From Oceanobacillus alkalisoli (GTDB lineage: Bacteria > Bacillota > Bacilli > Bacillales > Amphibacillaceae), in the NCBI RefSeq assembly GCF_021556485.1, contig NZ_JAKGBW010000008.1, positions 84,541 to 148,540 on the forward strand: a DNA stretch of 64,000 nt, read 5' to 3'. The notes beneath the pieces were generated by a model. The model had not been told where the DNA came from and searched no databases. It saw only the letters and a program-made list of their open reading frames with translations. Of this stretch, positions 8,583-17,809 are shown piece by piece. Numbering within the stretch: position 1 is the first letter of the stretch; each line of letters begins with the position of its first letter. The translations under genes were made by a program, and so were the position numbers.

Positions 8583-10043
8583 ATGAAATTAAACAGATTA
8601 CAAATAGTTTTTTTATTAGCTGCTGCATTAGTACTCGGTTTTCTTGGAGCGTATGCAGGCATTTCATTAGCCGGAGATAATGATAGTGGACAGCAAACAG
8701 CAAGCCGGGAAAACCTGAAAGAAAAGTTACCCGGTGATGAGCCGGAAACACTCACAGGTGATTTGCAAAAGATTGAGGAAGCTTATGCTCTCATTCAAGA
8801 AAATTATGTTGAAGAAGTCGAAGGTAATGAATTGGTCGAAGGTGCAATTGAGGGTATGCTTGCCACACTGGAAGATCCGCATTCATCCTATTTGAACCTT
8901 GAATCGATGGATGAATTTAATCAGCAGATTGAATCTTCCTTTGAGGGAATCGGAGCAGAAGTTAGTATGGTGAACGGCGTTGTAACGATTGTTTCGCCAA
9001 TCAAGGATTCGCCTGCAGAGAAAGCTGGTTTACGGCCGAATGATCAAGTTCTTACGGTTGATGGCGAAGATCTTGAAGGACTGAATTTAAATGAAGCTGT
9101 CGCTAAAATTCGTGGAGAAAAAGGAACAGAAGTAACACTTGAAATTATTCGGGCAGCAAGTGATCCTTTTGATGTAGTCATAGTCCGGGATACCATTCCG
9201 GTAGAAACTGTTTATAGTGAAACAGAAACAATAGATGGAAATACAACTGGTATTATTGAAATTACGAACTTCTCCGAGAATACAGCAACAGAGTTCATGG
9301 AACATTTAAATGAGCTGGAGGAAAGCGGATTGGACGGATTAGTCATTGATGTTCGCGGAAATCCAGGTGGATTACTGAATGTCGTTGAAGATATGCTGGC
9401 ATTATTTGTACCCGAGGATCTTCCATTCATTCAAATAGAAGATGCGGAGGGAAATGTTGAAGCAATTCATTCTGACCTGAAGGAAACTAAAGAATATCCA
9501 ATCAGTGTGTTGATTGATGAAGGTAGTGCATCTGCATCTGAAATTCTTGCCGTAGCATTAAAAGAGCTCGATAATGATATAGTCGGTCAGACAAGTTACG
9601 GAAAAGGCACTGTTCAGACTGCTGTTCCATTAGGTGACGGAAGTTCGATTAAATTAACGACATTCAAATGGCTATCCCCTAGTGGCGAGTGGATTAATGA
9701 AGTAGGGGTTGAGCCGACCATTCCTGTAGATCAGCCGGATTATTATTATGCTAACCCGATTACGATTGAAGAGCCGTTTGGTTTGGATGATACGGACGAA
9801 GGTATTGCCAATATTCAGCTCATGCTGGATGGAATCGGTTATGATCCTGGACGAATGGATGGCTACTTTAGTGAAGAGACGGAAGAAGCTGTAAAACAAT
9901 TCCAGGAAGATAATGATCTATCGGCAACTGGTGAAGTCGATGAAGAAACAGCCGGATTAATTGATACGAGAGTGATCGAGCAGATTCGTTCTGGTGAAGA
10001 TGATGTCCAATTGGAAAAAGCATTGGAAGAACTATATAAGTAA
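8583..10043 (+). CDS. ctpB: Membrane-anchored S41 carboxy-terminal processing protease
   Basis: A PDZ-containing serine protease of the CtpA/CtpB family; in B. subtilis CtpB cleaves SpoIVFA during sporulation signalling. I use ATG 8583 because AGGTGG ends 4 nt upstream; ATG 8580 would be too close. Domains in order: N-terminal membrane anchor (about 5-25), PDZ domain (about 100-185), S41 catalytic domain with the Ser-Lys dyad (Ser317 in SASASE, Lys341 in SYGKGT), and a C-terminal peptidoglycan-binding domain (about 405-465). The binding domain suggests a wall-associated location. The position between the ftsEX block and minJ agrees with B. subtilis ctpB (yvjB). Confidence 0.92.
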   Translation: MKLNRLQIVFLLAAALVLGFLGAYAGISLAGDNDSGQQTASRENLKEKLPGDEPETLTGDLQKIEEAYALIQENYVEEVEGNELVEGAIEGMLATLEDPHSSYLNLESMDEFNQQIESSFEGIGAEVSMVNGVVTIVSPIKDSPAEKAGLRPNDQVLTVDGEDLEGLNLNEAVAKIRGEKGTEVTLEIIRAASDPFDVVIVRDTIPVETVYSETETIDGNTTGIIEITNFSENTATEFMEHLNELEESGLDGLVIDVRGNPGGLLNVVEDMLALFVPEDLPFIQIEDAEGNVEAIHSDLKETKEYPISVLIDEGSASASEILAVALKELDNDIVGQTSYGKGTVQTAVPLGDGSSIKLTTFKWLSPSGEWINEVGVEPTIPVDQPDYYYANPITIEEPFGLDDTDEGIANIQLMLDGIGYDPGRMDGYFSEETEEAVKQFQEDNDLSATGEVDEETAGLIDTRVIEQIRSGEDDVQLEKALEELYK

Positions 10044-10051
10044 GACAGGAG

Positions 10052-10077
10052 AGGCTGGGGAAACCCAGTCTTTTTTT
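10052..10077 (+). terminator. Terminator of ctpB
   Basis: AGGCTGGG (10052-10059) pairs with CCCAGTCT (10064-10071, one G-T pair), followed by a run of seven T. The T run leads straight into a dispersed 42 bp repeat. Confidence 0.85.
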
Positions 10078-10156
10078 GGCAGAAAGATAAGTATCAATCC
10101 TTTCTTACTGCATAAGTGCGGGCTTGGTTGTCACCGTAAGGAATGATGACAACCAA
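10078..10156. repeat. Dispersed 42 bp repeat plus hairpin, copy A
   Basis: GGCAGAAAGATAAGTAT at 10078 begins a 42 bp block that recurs at 44927 with three differences. It can fold as GCAGAAAG against CTTTC-tta-CTGC. It is followed by a separate hairpin in which TTGGTTGTCA (10124-10133) pairs with TGACAACCAA (10147-10156). The second copy has the same layout but a different hairpin sequence. Confidence 0.75.
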
Positions 10157-10170
10157 AATTTCTAATTTTT

Positions 10171-10199
10171 TGGGACAAATGCTCTGACCCCATGTCCCA
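10171..10199. repeat. REP-like palindrome (GGGAC family), copy 1
   Basis: TGGGACAAATGCTCTGACCC begins a 29 bp imperfect palindrome that ends CATGTCCCA. The same unit, mostly in the other orientation, occurs three times in tandem at 45900-46003 and once at 47542-47570. Confidence 0.7.
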
Positions 10200-10249
10200 C
10201 TTTTCGTGGTATACTGTATAGAAGAATCCATACGTAAAGGGTGGTTTGC

Positions 10250-11446
10250 TTGGTTGAATTATGGCTTCAAGAATTGGGGATAGGGATATTAAAATTATTT
10301 CTTAATCCATTATTTTATTGGATATTTCTATTAATCTTTTTAGTTGGTTACCGGCGGATTAAGATGGAAAGGGAACAGTTCGGAGTGAAAGTCTTTGACT
10401 TATTCAGTGAATGGAGACGGACATTGCTTCCTGCTGTTATCACTGGAATACTTGTATCGCTCATTTTGATCGGAGGAGGGGTTGTATTTTCATATGGTTC
10501 GTTAATCACCCTGAGCTTCGTGATGATTCTCTTATCCTTGAATTTACGTTTTACATTGCTATCAGCAAGTTATACGATTGGACTTACATATATCGTATTA
10601 CTTTTGTTGCCAACGCTGCTGGAGAATCAGGATGTTATTCCTACTGCATATTTTGCAGAGAATAATTTCGTCGGTTTAACATTTTTACTTGGTATCATGT
10701 TAGTTGCAGAAGCAATTTATGTTCGTCGGGTAAAACGCAATGAGACATTCCCGCGCTTAGTAAAGAGTGAGCGTGGTATCTGGGTCGGTGAACATCATTT
10801 GCGAAAAATGTCGATGATTCCATTGTTTTTCCTTGTACCAGGGGGGGTGCTCGAGAGTTTTGCTCCTTATTGGCCATTAATTTCACTTGGCGAGGAATCA
10901 TATGGTATCGTACTATTTCCTTTTCTACTCGGATTTTCCCACCGGATAAGGGCGAGTATTGCACCTGTTAGAGGCAAGCAGTTAAGTAAACAAATCTTTT
11001 GGTTGGGGATGTTCGTCATCGCTATTTCTGTCACTGGCTATTTTTTCGAAGGATTGTCTCCAATTGCTTTGATACTTGCTATTTTCGGCAGGGAATTCAT
11101 TACGTATCGATTACGTACACAGGAGAAGAAGCAAAATGCCTTTTTCAAACCGGAACAACAGGGTCTACGTGTTCTGGGAATTATTCCTGGCACACCTGCT
11201 GAACGGTTGGATATTCAAGCGGGTGAAGTAATTACGAAAATAAATGATCGAAGAGTTAACAACTCAGATGAATTTTATAAGGGACTTCAGGCTGCAGGTG
11301 CTTATTTTAAGTTAGAAATACTGGATGACCAAGAGGAAATGCGCTTCGTGCAAAGTGCATTTTATGAAAGTGATCATTACAGATTGGGACTACTTTTTAT
11401 TGAAGCACCACACCATCATCAAGATGTTCTTGAAGAAGGTTCGTAA
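10250..11446 (+). CDS. minJ: Division-site topological determinant MinJ
   Basis: MinJ is a polytopic membrane protein that links DivIVA to MinD and so places MinCD at poles and septa. I choose TTG 10250 because AAAGGGTGG lies 5-6 nt upstream and the N-terminus then reads MVELWLQELGIGILKLFLNP, ending in the conserved HPLFYW-like region; GTG 10241 overlaps that ribosome binding site. The 398-residue product has about seven to eight membrane segments (through about residue 275) and a C-terminal PDZ domain (about 300-390), the MinJ architecture and length. It follows ctpB as in B. subtilis. Confidence 0.9.
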   Translation: MVELWLQELGIGILKLFLNPLFYWIFLLIFLVGYRRIKMEREQFGVKVFDLFSEWRRTLLPAVITGILVSLILIGGGVVFSYGSLITLSFVMILLSLNLRFTLLSASYTIGLTYIVLLLLPTLLENQDVIPTAYFAENNFVGLTFLLGIMLVAEAIYVRRVKRNETFPRLVKSERGIWVGEHHLRKMSMIPLFFLVPGGVLESFAPYWPLISLGEESYGIVLFPFLLGFSHRIRASIAPVRGKQLSKQIFWLGMFVIAISVTGYFFEGLSPIALILAIFGREFITYRLRTQEKKQNAFFKPEQQGLRVLGIIPGTPAERLDIQAGEVITKINDRRVNNSDEFYKGLQAAGAYFKLEILDDQEEMRFVQSAFYESDHYRLGLLFIEAPHHHQDVLEEGS

Positions 11447-11470
11447 ATAGATTATTGTTTCGTATTCAGT

Positions 11471-11513
11471 AGAAGGGAGGCATTCGTAGTTAAAACATGC
11501 GAATGCCTCTTCT
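11471..11513 (+). terminator. Hairpin between minJ and sbcD, possible terminator
   Basis: GAGGCATTCG in a stem with CGAATGCCTC (about 11471-11513), outer AGAAG/CTTCT pairs, one bulge. No T run follows, so termination is doubtful. The GGCATTCG/CGAATGCC core resembles the hairpin at 44974-45004. Confidence 0.5.
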
Positions 11514-11544
11514 AATAGGGAAAATTAGAACGGGAGGAAACGAG

Positions 11545-12696
11545 ATGAAGTTTTTTCATACTGCAGATTGGCATCTGGGCAAACTTGTCCAAGGTGTCTA
11601 TATGACGGAAGACCAAGAATTTATACTAGAGCAATTCGTTCAGGCTGTTGAAGAGGAAAAGCCGGATGCAGTGATTATAGCGGGAGATCTTTATGACCGA
11701 GCTGTTCCGCCGACTGATGCGGTACAGCTGCTGGATGACGTTCTGCACAAAATTGTTCTTGATTTGCATGTGCCGGTTATTGCAATTGCAGGGAACCATG
11801 ATAGCCCAAGCAGATTGGACTTCGGGAGTCGGTTCATGCAGCAGAATGGGTTTCATGTGATCGGCAGATTGCAGAAGGATTATCAACCTGTTGTATTAAA
11901 TGATGAATTTGGTGAAGTTTATTTCCATCCAATCCCTTACGCTGATCCGAGTATGATTCGTAATCTGTATGAAGATGATTCGATACGCAATCATAATATG
12001 GCACAGCGAAAGATTGTTGAGAAAATACAAGCATCCATTTTGCCGAATACGCGAAATGTTGCGATTGCTCACGCTTTTGTCACACCATTTGGGGAGGAGG
12101 CAGAGAACACGAGTGAATCCGAACGGCCGTTATCTATCGGCGGGTCTGAATATGTGGATGCCACAATTTATGATGCATTTGATTATACGGCACTTGGGCA
12201 CCTGCACCAGGCTCATTATGTTGCAAACGAAACGATTCGCTATGCTGGTTCGCCATTGAAATATTCGATTTCAGAAGAACATCATAACAAAGGATATTAT
12301 GTTGTAACGATGGACGAAGAAGGCAAAGTCGAATTGGAAAAACGATTGTTCACTCCTAGGCGAGACATGTACACAGTAGAAGGGTTTATGGAAGATATTT
12401 TAGAGGAAGCGGTATGTGAAGATTATGTATTTGTCCAGTTGTTGGATGAAACTCCTGTACTTTCTCCAATGGAAAAAATCCGCTCGGTTTACCCGAATGC
12501 GATGCATGTTGAACGCAAAATTTACTCAGCCCTCCATCTAACTGATGATTCAGAAGCAATCAAAGAACGAAGAAAAATGACAGAACTGGAACTGTTTCGT
12601 GCCTTTTATGAAGAAGTAAAAGGAGAAGCGCCAGGAAATGCGGCAGAGGATATTTTTAAAGAAGCGCTTGAAGCGATTATGAATGAAGATAAATAA
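11545..12696 (+). CDS. sbcD: Exonuclease SbcCD subunit D (Mre11 homologue)
   Basis: Nuclease subunit of SbcCD, which cuts DNA hairpins, palindromes and protein-blocked ends. ATG 11545 (MKFFHTADWHLGK) is preceded by GGGAGGA at 6 nt; the longer frame from 11497 runs through a hairpin and has no site. The 383-residue protein shows the metallophosphoesterase motifs DWHLG (9-13), GDLYDRA, GNHD and the later HAF and GHLHQ histidines. It lies 23 nt upstream of sbcC. A palindrome-cutting nuclease in a genome this rich in palindromic repeats is notable but expected. Confidence 0.95.
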   Translation: MKFFHTADWHLGKLVQGVYMTEDQEFILEQFVQAVEEEKPDAVIIAGDLYDRAVPPTDAVQLLDDVLHKIVLDLHVPVIAIAGNHDSPSRLDFGSRFMQQNGFHVIGRLQKDYQPVVLNDEFGEVYFHPIPYADPSMIRNLYEDDSIRNHNMAQRKIVEKIQASILPNTRNVAIAHAFVTPFGEEAENTSESERPLSIGGSEYVDATIYDAFDYTALGHLHQAHYVANETIRYAGSPLKYSISEEHHNKGYYVVTMDEEGKVELEKRLFTPRRDMYTVEGFMEDILEEAVCEDYVFVQLLDETPVLSPMEKIRSVYPNAMHVERKIYSALHLTDDSEAIKERRKMTELELFRAFYEEVKGEAPGNAAEDIFKEALEAIMNEDK

Positions 12697-12719
12697 CGGA
12701 AATAAAGGGGGAAATAGAA

Positions 12720-15700
12720 TTGCGGCCATTAAAATTAACGATGACAGCATTTGGACCTTATAAAAACACGGAAATTGTTGATTTCTCCGAACTGAGAGAT
12801 AACGATATATTTGTCATCTCTGGAAATACGGGAGCTGGTAAAACGACGATATTTGACGGAATTTGTTTTGCCCTTTATGGTACGGCGAGTGGACAAGACC
12901 GTGGGGAGTCAAGAATGCTCCGCAGTGATTTTGCTGATGATGATGTCCATACTGCGGTTGAATTAGAGTTTGAACTAAAAGGAAAGCACTATCGCATCCG
13001 GAGGCAGCTCGGTCATGTGAAACATGGAAATAAGTCAAAAACGGGTGATGATATTTTCTTTTTCATCCAGAGAGACGGGGAAGAAGTACCGTGTGTCGAC
13101 AGGCAGATCGTTTCGGAAGTGAATGAACGCGTCGAGCAATTAATCGGGTTAACCCAAGACCAATTTAAACAAATTGTCATGCTACCGCAAGGAGAGTTCC
13201 GCAAACTTCTCACTTCAGATACGGAAAATAAAGAAGCAATTTTACGCAGACTCTTCAAAACGGAAAACTATCAATCAATTAATTCCGTCTTAAAAGAGAA
13301 ACGCGACCAAGCCAAAATAGATTATGATCGGCAATTGCAAATTAGAAATGATTATATTCATGGAATCTCTTCTTATCTTCCGTTACGGGCGGACACGGCA
13401 ATGAGTGAGTTGCTCGAGGCAGAATACCCCAATATTAATCAAGTTGCTGCTGCGCTAGAGGAAGAAACAGACTTTTATGAGGAACAAATCAGTTCTAGCG
13501 AAGAGAAGTATAAGCAAGCTTATGAGTTAAGAAATAAACGACAAAAACAATTTCACGAAGCCGAGCATCTGAATGAACGTTTCCGTGAGTTAGCAGTTAA
13601 AGAGCAACAGTTAAAAGAATGGACGGAAAGGGAGGCTGAATTCGCTGCGAAAGAAGCAAGTTTAGAAGCTGCAGAAAGAGCGAATGGTTTACTGCTTTAT
13701 GAAAGCCAACAGGAACAAGCGATGGAGGATGAACAAACGACTCGTGGAAATCTTAAACAAGCGAAAATTCAATTAGAGCAAGCGAAAAAGGAATTGCAGG
13801 AAGCTGAAACGACTTTTGAGGCAGAAAAAAATAGGAAAACAGAAAGAGATGAAGTCGCGAATCAATTGAATGAGCTCGAGAAGTTTTTACCTATCGTACA
13901 AGGCATTGAGGAAACGAAACAAAAGATAAACGAAATGAAGAGCCGTGGTTTAAAGACGAAACAAAAGCTTGAAGAAACGGAAAAACAGCTTGAGTCAACA
14001 GAAAAAACGTACGAGGCGTACCGGCGTGAAATCACTCTCCTTGATGATCGAATCGAGAAGTTGAGTGATAAGCCGGCAGAGTACTTGAAGCTAAAGGATC
14101 AGGTGCGAATTTTTGAGCAGTATAGGAATATTACTGCAGAGATTAGTGAAATCGAAAAAAAGGTAACTTCGATTACAGCATCCTACACGAAAGCAAAGGA
14201 AAGCTATCAAGAAAAAGAAAATTCCTGGCTCAGCAATCAAGCGCTTGTACTAGCCGGTCATCTTCACGAAGGAGAAGCTTGTCCGGTCTGTGGGAGCTTC
14301 GAGCATCCCGAGGTTGCAACAAGCTCTGATAGAAGCGTGACTAGGGAAGAACTTCAGCTTGCAAAAGCCAGCTTGGAAGAGATGGAAAATGCGTATCGGC
14401 AAATAAGCATTCAACTTGAGGCAAAGCGTACCCAGCAGAAAGAGATTGTAGAAGAGGTAACTGTGATAACGGCAGGAGAAGAAATCAAACCTTTCTATGA
14501 ACAGCTTGTTGTCACTGGCAAAAAGGTTCGTGCCGAGGTAGAGGAATATGATGCTGCTAGAAAAAAACGAAAAACAAAAAAGGTAGAAGAAGAGAAATAT
14601 GCAGGCATCAAGCGAAAGTTAGAACCACACTTTAATCAACTGAAAGACCAGTATTATACATTGCGCGAAGAATATAAGATGGAAACAGCACTCCTTGAAG
14701 AAAGATTGCGGGTTATCCCTCAGTCATTAAGGGATTTAAAGGAATTAAAAATCCAGATTAAATGGACGCAAGATAAAAAAGAACAACTTGAAAAAGCATG
14801 GGAATCGGCTGAAAAGCTGCTTGAGGCGAAAAAAGAAGCATACACAAAGAGTGAAGCACATACATTGCATACAGAAAAACAACTAAAAGAGATTACATTA
14901 AAAGTAGAAGGTGCAAAAAAAGATTTCCGCGATAAATTAATGGAAGCGAATTTTGATACGGAAGAAGCATATTTAAAAGCAAAGCTACAAATTGATGAAC
15001 AGAAACGATTAAAACAGGAATTGACGGAATTCAAGCAACAGCTTGCGATACTAACCAAGCAAACGAAAGAGCTGGCGGCAAGCTTAACAGGAAAAGAACC
15101 AAAAGATTTAGTTGCACTAAAACAGGAATTGGATGAGCTTGAAATCCAATATGAAGAAACATTCAAGCAGCTTAATGAAGCACGTGACTTCCGGAAACGT
15201 GCAATGAAGCGGAAGGAAGAGATTCTGGAAGCGGAAGAGGAATTAGGGAAGAAAGAACAGCTTGTTTCCGCAGTTTCCGATGTACATGACATGCTGCGCG
15301 GACAAAACAGTAAGAAAATATCGTTTGAGCGTTTTTTACAGATGGAGTATTTGGAGCAAATTATTCAATCAGCTAATAGCAGGCTACAGAAGCTCTCGAA
15401 TAACCAGTATTATTTAACGAGAAGCGACAGACAAGAATCCCATGGTAAACAAAGTGGACTCGCGCTTGATGTGTACGATAACCACACTGGATTAACGAGA
15501 GATGTAAAAACATTGTCCGGCGGGGAGAAATTCAATGCGGCACTATCTCTCGCTTTAGGAATGTCTGATGTGATTCAGAGTTTCCAGGGCAGTATAGCGA
15601 TCGATACGATGTTTATCGATGAAGGATTCGGCTCCCTTGATGAAGATGCCCTGGCTAAAGCTGTTGACACTCTTGTCGATCTCATGGAATCAGGGCGCAT

Positions 15701-15809
15701 GATCGGCGTGATCTCCCACGTCAAAGAGCTGAAAGAAATCTTCCCAGCCATCCTGGAGGTCAAAAAAACCCGACAGGGGCACAGTGAAACAGCATTTGTA
15801 CTAAAATGA
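12720..15809 (+). CDS. sbcC: Exonuclease SbcCD subunit C (Rad50-like SMC ATPase)
   Basis: Rad50-type ATPase partner of SbcD. Translation starts at TTG 12720, with AGGGGGAA 7 nt upstream and the family-typical MRPLKLTMTAFGPY start. In 1029 residues: Walker A GNTGAGKT (35-42), long coiled-coil arms (about 180-500 and 540-880), a zinc-hook CPVC at 521-524 in the middle, signature LSGGEK (932-937) and Walker B with D967-E968 in MFIDEGFG. All catalytic and hook residues are present. It is the second gene of the sbcDC pair. No clear terminator follows before the composite repeat at 15849. Confidence 0.96.
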   Translation: MRPLKLTMTAFGPYKNTEIVDFSELRDNDIFVISGNTGAGKTTIFDGICFALYGTASGQDRGESRMLRSDFADDDVHTAVELEFELKGKHYRIRRQLGHVKHGNKSKTGDDIFFFIQRDGEEVPCVDRQIVSEVNERVEQLIGLTQDQFKQIVMLPQGEFRKLLTSDTENKEAILRRLFKTENYQSINSVLKEKRDQAKIDYDRQLQIRNDYIHGISSYLPLRADTAMSELLEAEYPNINQVAAALEEETDFYEEQISSSEEKYKQAYELRNKRQKQFHEAEHLNERFRELAVKEQQLKEWTEREAEFAAKEASLEAAERANGLLLYESQQEQAMEDEQTTRGNLKQAKIQLEQAKKELQEAETTFEAEKNRKTERDEVANQLNELEKFLPIVQGIEETKQKINEMKSRGLKTKQKLEETEKQLESTEKTYEAYRREITLLDDRIEKLSDKPAEYLKLKDQVRIFEQYRNITAEISEIEKKVTSITASYTKAKESYQEKENSWLSNQALVLAGHLHEGEACPVCGSFEHPEVATSSDRSVTREELQLAKASLEEMENAYRQISIQLEAKRTQQKEIVEEVTVITAGEEIKPFYEQLVVTGKKVRAEVEEYDAARKKRKTKKVEEEKYAGIKRKLEPHFNQLKDQYYTLREEYKMETALLEERLRVIPQSLRDLKELKIQIKWTQDKKEQLEKAWESAEKLLEAKKEAYTKSEAHTLHTEKQLKEITLKVEGAKKDFRDKLMEANFDTEEAYLKAKLQIDEQKRLKQELTEFKQQLAILTKQTKELAASLTGKEPKDLVALKQELDELEIQYEETFKQLNEARDFRKRAMKRKEEILEAEEELGKKEQLVSAVSDVHDMLRGQNSKKISFERFLQMEYLEQIIQSANSRLQKLSNNQYYLTRSDRQESHGKQSGLALDVYDNHTGLTRDVKTLSGGEKFNAALSLALGMSDVIQSFQGSIAIDTMFIDEGFGSLDEDALAKAVDTLVDLMESGRMIGVISHVKELKEIFPAILEVKKTRQGHSETAFVLK

Positions 15810-15848
15810 TATCCCACCGTCCTTACCAACCCTAAGAGCAACCAATCA

Positions 15849-16329
15849 CTTTCAGCCAGCGTAAGTGTTCTGCACGTTCTCATGGTTCGCTCTCTAATCG
15901 CCGTTCAGTTGCCCGGAGGACGGATGCGCATCCACGGGCACAGCCTCAGCCTCGCCCCAAAGGACGTGCCAATGCAGACGTTGCCACAGGACGTGGCGTT
16001 CTTAGTCTGCCTCGGAAGAAGGGCACTTCCTGCTCAGGTCTGGGCACGTGCTTTTCCCGTAGGAGTCACCGTCCTCCGGGCAACTGAACTGGTAGGGATG
16101 ATTAATATTAAAAGCATTATTCCAGTGCCATATCTCGATAAAAATAATATTTTTGGAATAATAAACAGTGATCTAAATTCGGCCTTTGCTTAGGAGCAGT
16201 CCAGACACCTCGAGACTCCTGCGGGAGGATAGGCCTGGCGAGGAGACTTGCCGGCCGCTCAGCAGGTGCGAGAGGTTCTGGACTGCGGACCTCCAGGATG
16301 AGAGTTTGGAACACTTACGCTGGATGAAG
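15849..16329. mobile_element. Composite palindromic MITE-like element, copy 2
   Basis: 481 bp, bounded by a CTTTCAGCCAGCGTAAGTGT variant of the terminal repeat (15849-15868) and its inverse (16311-16329). Compared with copy 1 the module order is reversed: module B with an inserted GC-rich palindrome (about 15903-16090), then the AT-rich spacer in reverse complement, then module A (about 16195-16300). It occupies most of the 675 bp gap between sbcC and the next gene. Confidence 0.85.
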
Positions 16330-16484
16330 GTGACTGTGATTAGTAAGCTTTGTCTAGGTACCTGAAAAGCAAGTTTCTTTTACGGTTGAGTAGTAAATGT
16401 AGTTGCGGAAGTGGTGGGAAGAATTTATAATAAGATGGTATATGTTGATGCAATTATAATTGCAATAAATATAGAGGTGTAGAA

Positions 16485-17534
16485 ATGGATTTTAATATAG
16501 GTCCGAGGATGTTGAAGACAGGAATCGCAGTGATATTAACCCTTGTCATTACAAACACATTGCAAATGGAACTCGAATTAGTGGCCGCTATAGCCGCCGT
16601 CTTAGCAATGCAGCCATCGATCATGCGATCCTTTACTTATTTTAAAGAAGTCGTGATAGGGAACTCAGTGGCCGTTGTTTTTTCCTTAATCGGGATTTTT
16701 CTACTTGGTAACCATCCGCTATCCGTTGGTGCGGTAGTAATCATATCGATTGCGATTAACGTTCGCCTCGGCTTAAGTAAAACCGTCAATTTAACCGTAT
16801 TAACGATTATCGCAATCATGCTCCAAAGTGCTGATGGGATCAATGTACCTTTTATCATTAATCGGGTTTCCCTTGTAGTGATTGGAGTCGTATCGGCATT
16901 TATTGTAAATGCATTTGTCTTCCCGCCGAATCATCAGAAGATGCTCTTTAACCAGATTGAGGATGCGATTAATCAGACACTCTTTTTACTGCGTGTTATT
17001 CCAAATAAGACGATGAGTGTGCCTACACTTAAAACGGAAGATCGAGAGATTGAAAAAAAAATAACAAAAATCAAGGATTACTTCGATATTATTGTTGAAG
17101 AACGCAGCCGATTATTTATCCGGAATAAGATTCACTTTCTTCGTAGTATCGTCATCTATAAACATATGATTCGCGTGCTTGAGAAACAATATACACTTAT
17201 TACCCAATTGGAAAAAAATATAGAAGAAATAGAAGCACTCGGCAGCGGTAAAAGTCATGTCATAAAAAAGTTAATTAATGAGATGGCAAATTACAGTGAA
17301 AACGTATTTTTACTTTATCAAAATAAAATCGTTCTAGACCGTGATCTGCAGCGAGAAACAAAAAATGCAATGCGGCTGACCATTAATAATCTAATTGAAG
17401 AACTGCAAGGTTCAGGCTATGATAAGTGGACATATGTATTCCCAGTAGCGAACAGTCTCATCGAATTATTTGCGGAACTCGATAAACTAGAGAAATTTGT
17501 GCGCAAAAAAGAAAATCAACCAATGAGAGCCTAG
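16485..17534 (+). CDS. Aromatic acid exporter family (ArAE/FUSC-like) membrane protein
   Basis: A 349-residue protein with six predicted N-terminal membrane segments (about 10-150, starting MDFNIGPRMLKTGIAV) and a soluble helical C-terminal half. This is the layout of the short Firmicutes members of the aromatic acid exporter family (DUF939/YgaE-type). The family is linked to efflux of aromatic acids, but the substrate cannot be read from sequence. ATG 16485 follows GAGGTG. It stands alone between a composite repeat and a terminator. Confidence 0.75.
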   Translation: MDFNIGPRMLKTGIAVILTLVITNTLQMELELVAAIAAVLAMQPSIMRSFTYFKEVVIGNSVAVVFSLIGIFLLGNHPLSVGAVVIISIAINVRLGLSKTVNLTVLTIIAIMLQSADGINVPFIINRVSLVVIGVVSAFIVNAFVFPPNHQKMLFNQIEDAINQTLFLLRVIPNKTMSVPTLKTEDREIEKKITKIKDYFDIIVEERSRLFIRNKIHFLRSIVIYKHMIRVLEKQYTLITQLEKNIEEIEALGSGKSHVIKKLINEMANYSENVFLLYQNKIVLDRDLQRETKNAMRLTINNLIEELQGSGYDKWTYVFPVANSLIELFAELDKLEKFVRKKENQPMRA

Positions 17535-17576
17535 CTTATAGACTAATTCATACCTGGTCTGTAGGCTAGGTTTTTT
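17530..17576 (+). terminator. Terminator of the ArAE-like gene
   Basis: CCTAGCTTATAGAC (17530-17543) pairs with GTCTGTAGGCTAGG (17557-17570) with G-T pairs, then six T. The TAG stop codon is inside the left arm. Confidence 0.88.
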
Positions 17577-17578
17577 CT

Positions 17579-17666
17579 CACGGATTAACGGTCTGTAATA
17601 CCTCATCTCTAAACATGTCAAGATGGGGAGATAAAGAACCACCCACTGAATGAAGTCTCATTTTAT
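17579..17666 (+). mobile_element. PATE-like mini-element, copy 1 (internally deleted)
   Basis: 88 bp. The left end CACGGATTAACGGTCTGTAA follows TTTCT, and the right end TGAAGTCTCATTTTAT closes after a hairpin tail (ACCCACTGAATG). Compared with copies 2 and 3 the central part is missing. Classified by similarity to the other copies in this window. Confidence 0.7.
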
Positions 17667-17809
17667 ATTCAAAAAGTGAAACATTTCGTTCTTCTTTTTC
17701 GTATAGTTAGGAAGACAGAATGAACATAGCAAGAGATGTAAAGAGCGTCTTAGCTCACTTTCTGTTATGATTAATAGTGATATAGATAAAAAAGAAAGGG
17801 AGGGTCACA

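Noticed and set aside
11497-11544. Extended N-terminus for SbcD
   Set aside because: The extra codons cover a hairpin and lack a ribosome binding site, while ATG 11545 has GGGAGGA and the conserved start.
14720-15292. 190-codon minus-strand frame inside sbcC
   Set aside because: Shadow of the coiled-coil coding region; Ser/Phe/Cys-rich composition is typical of the antisense of Lys/Glu-rich helices.
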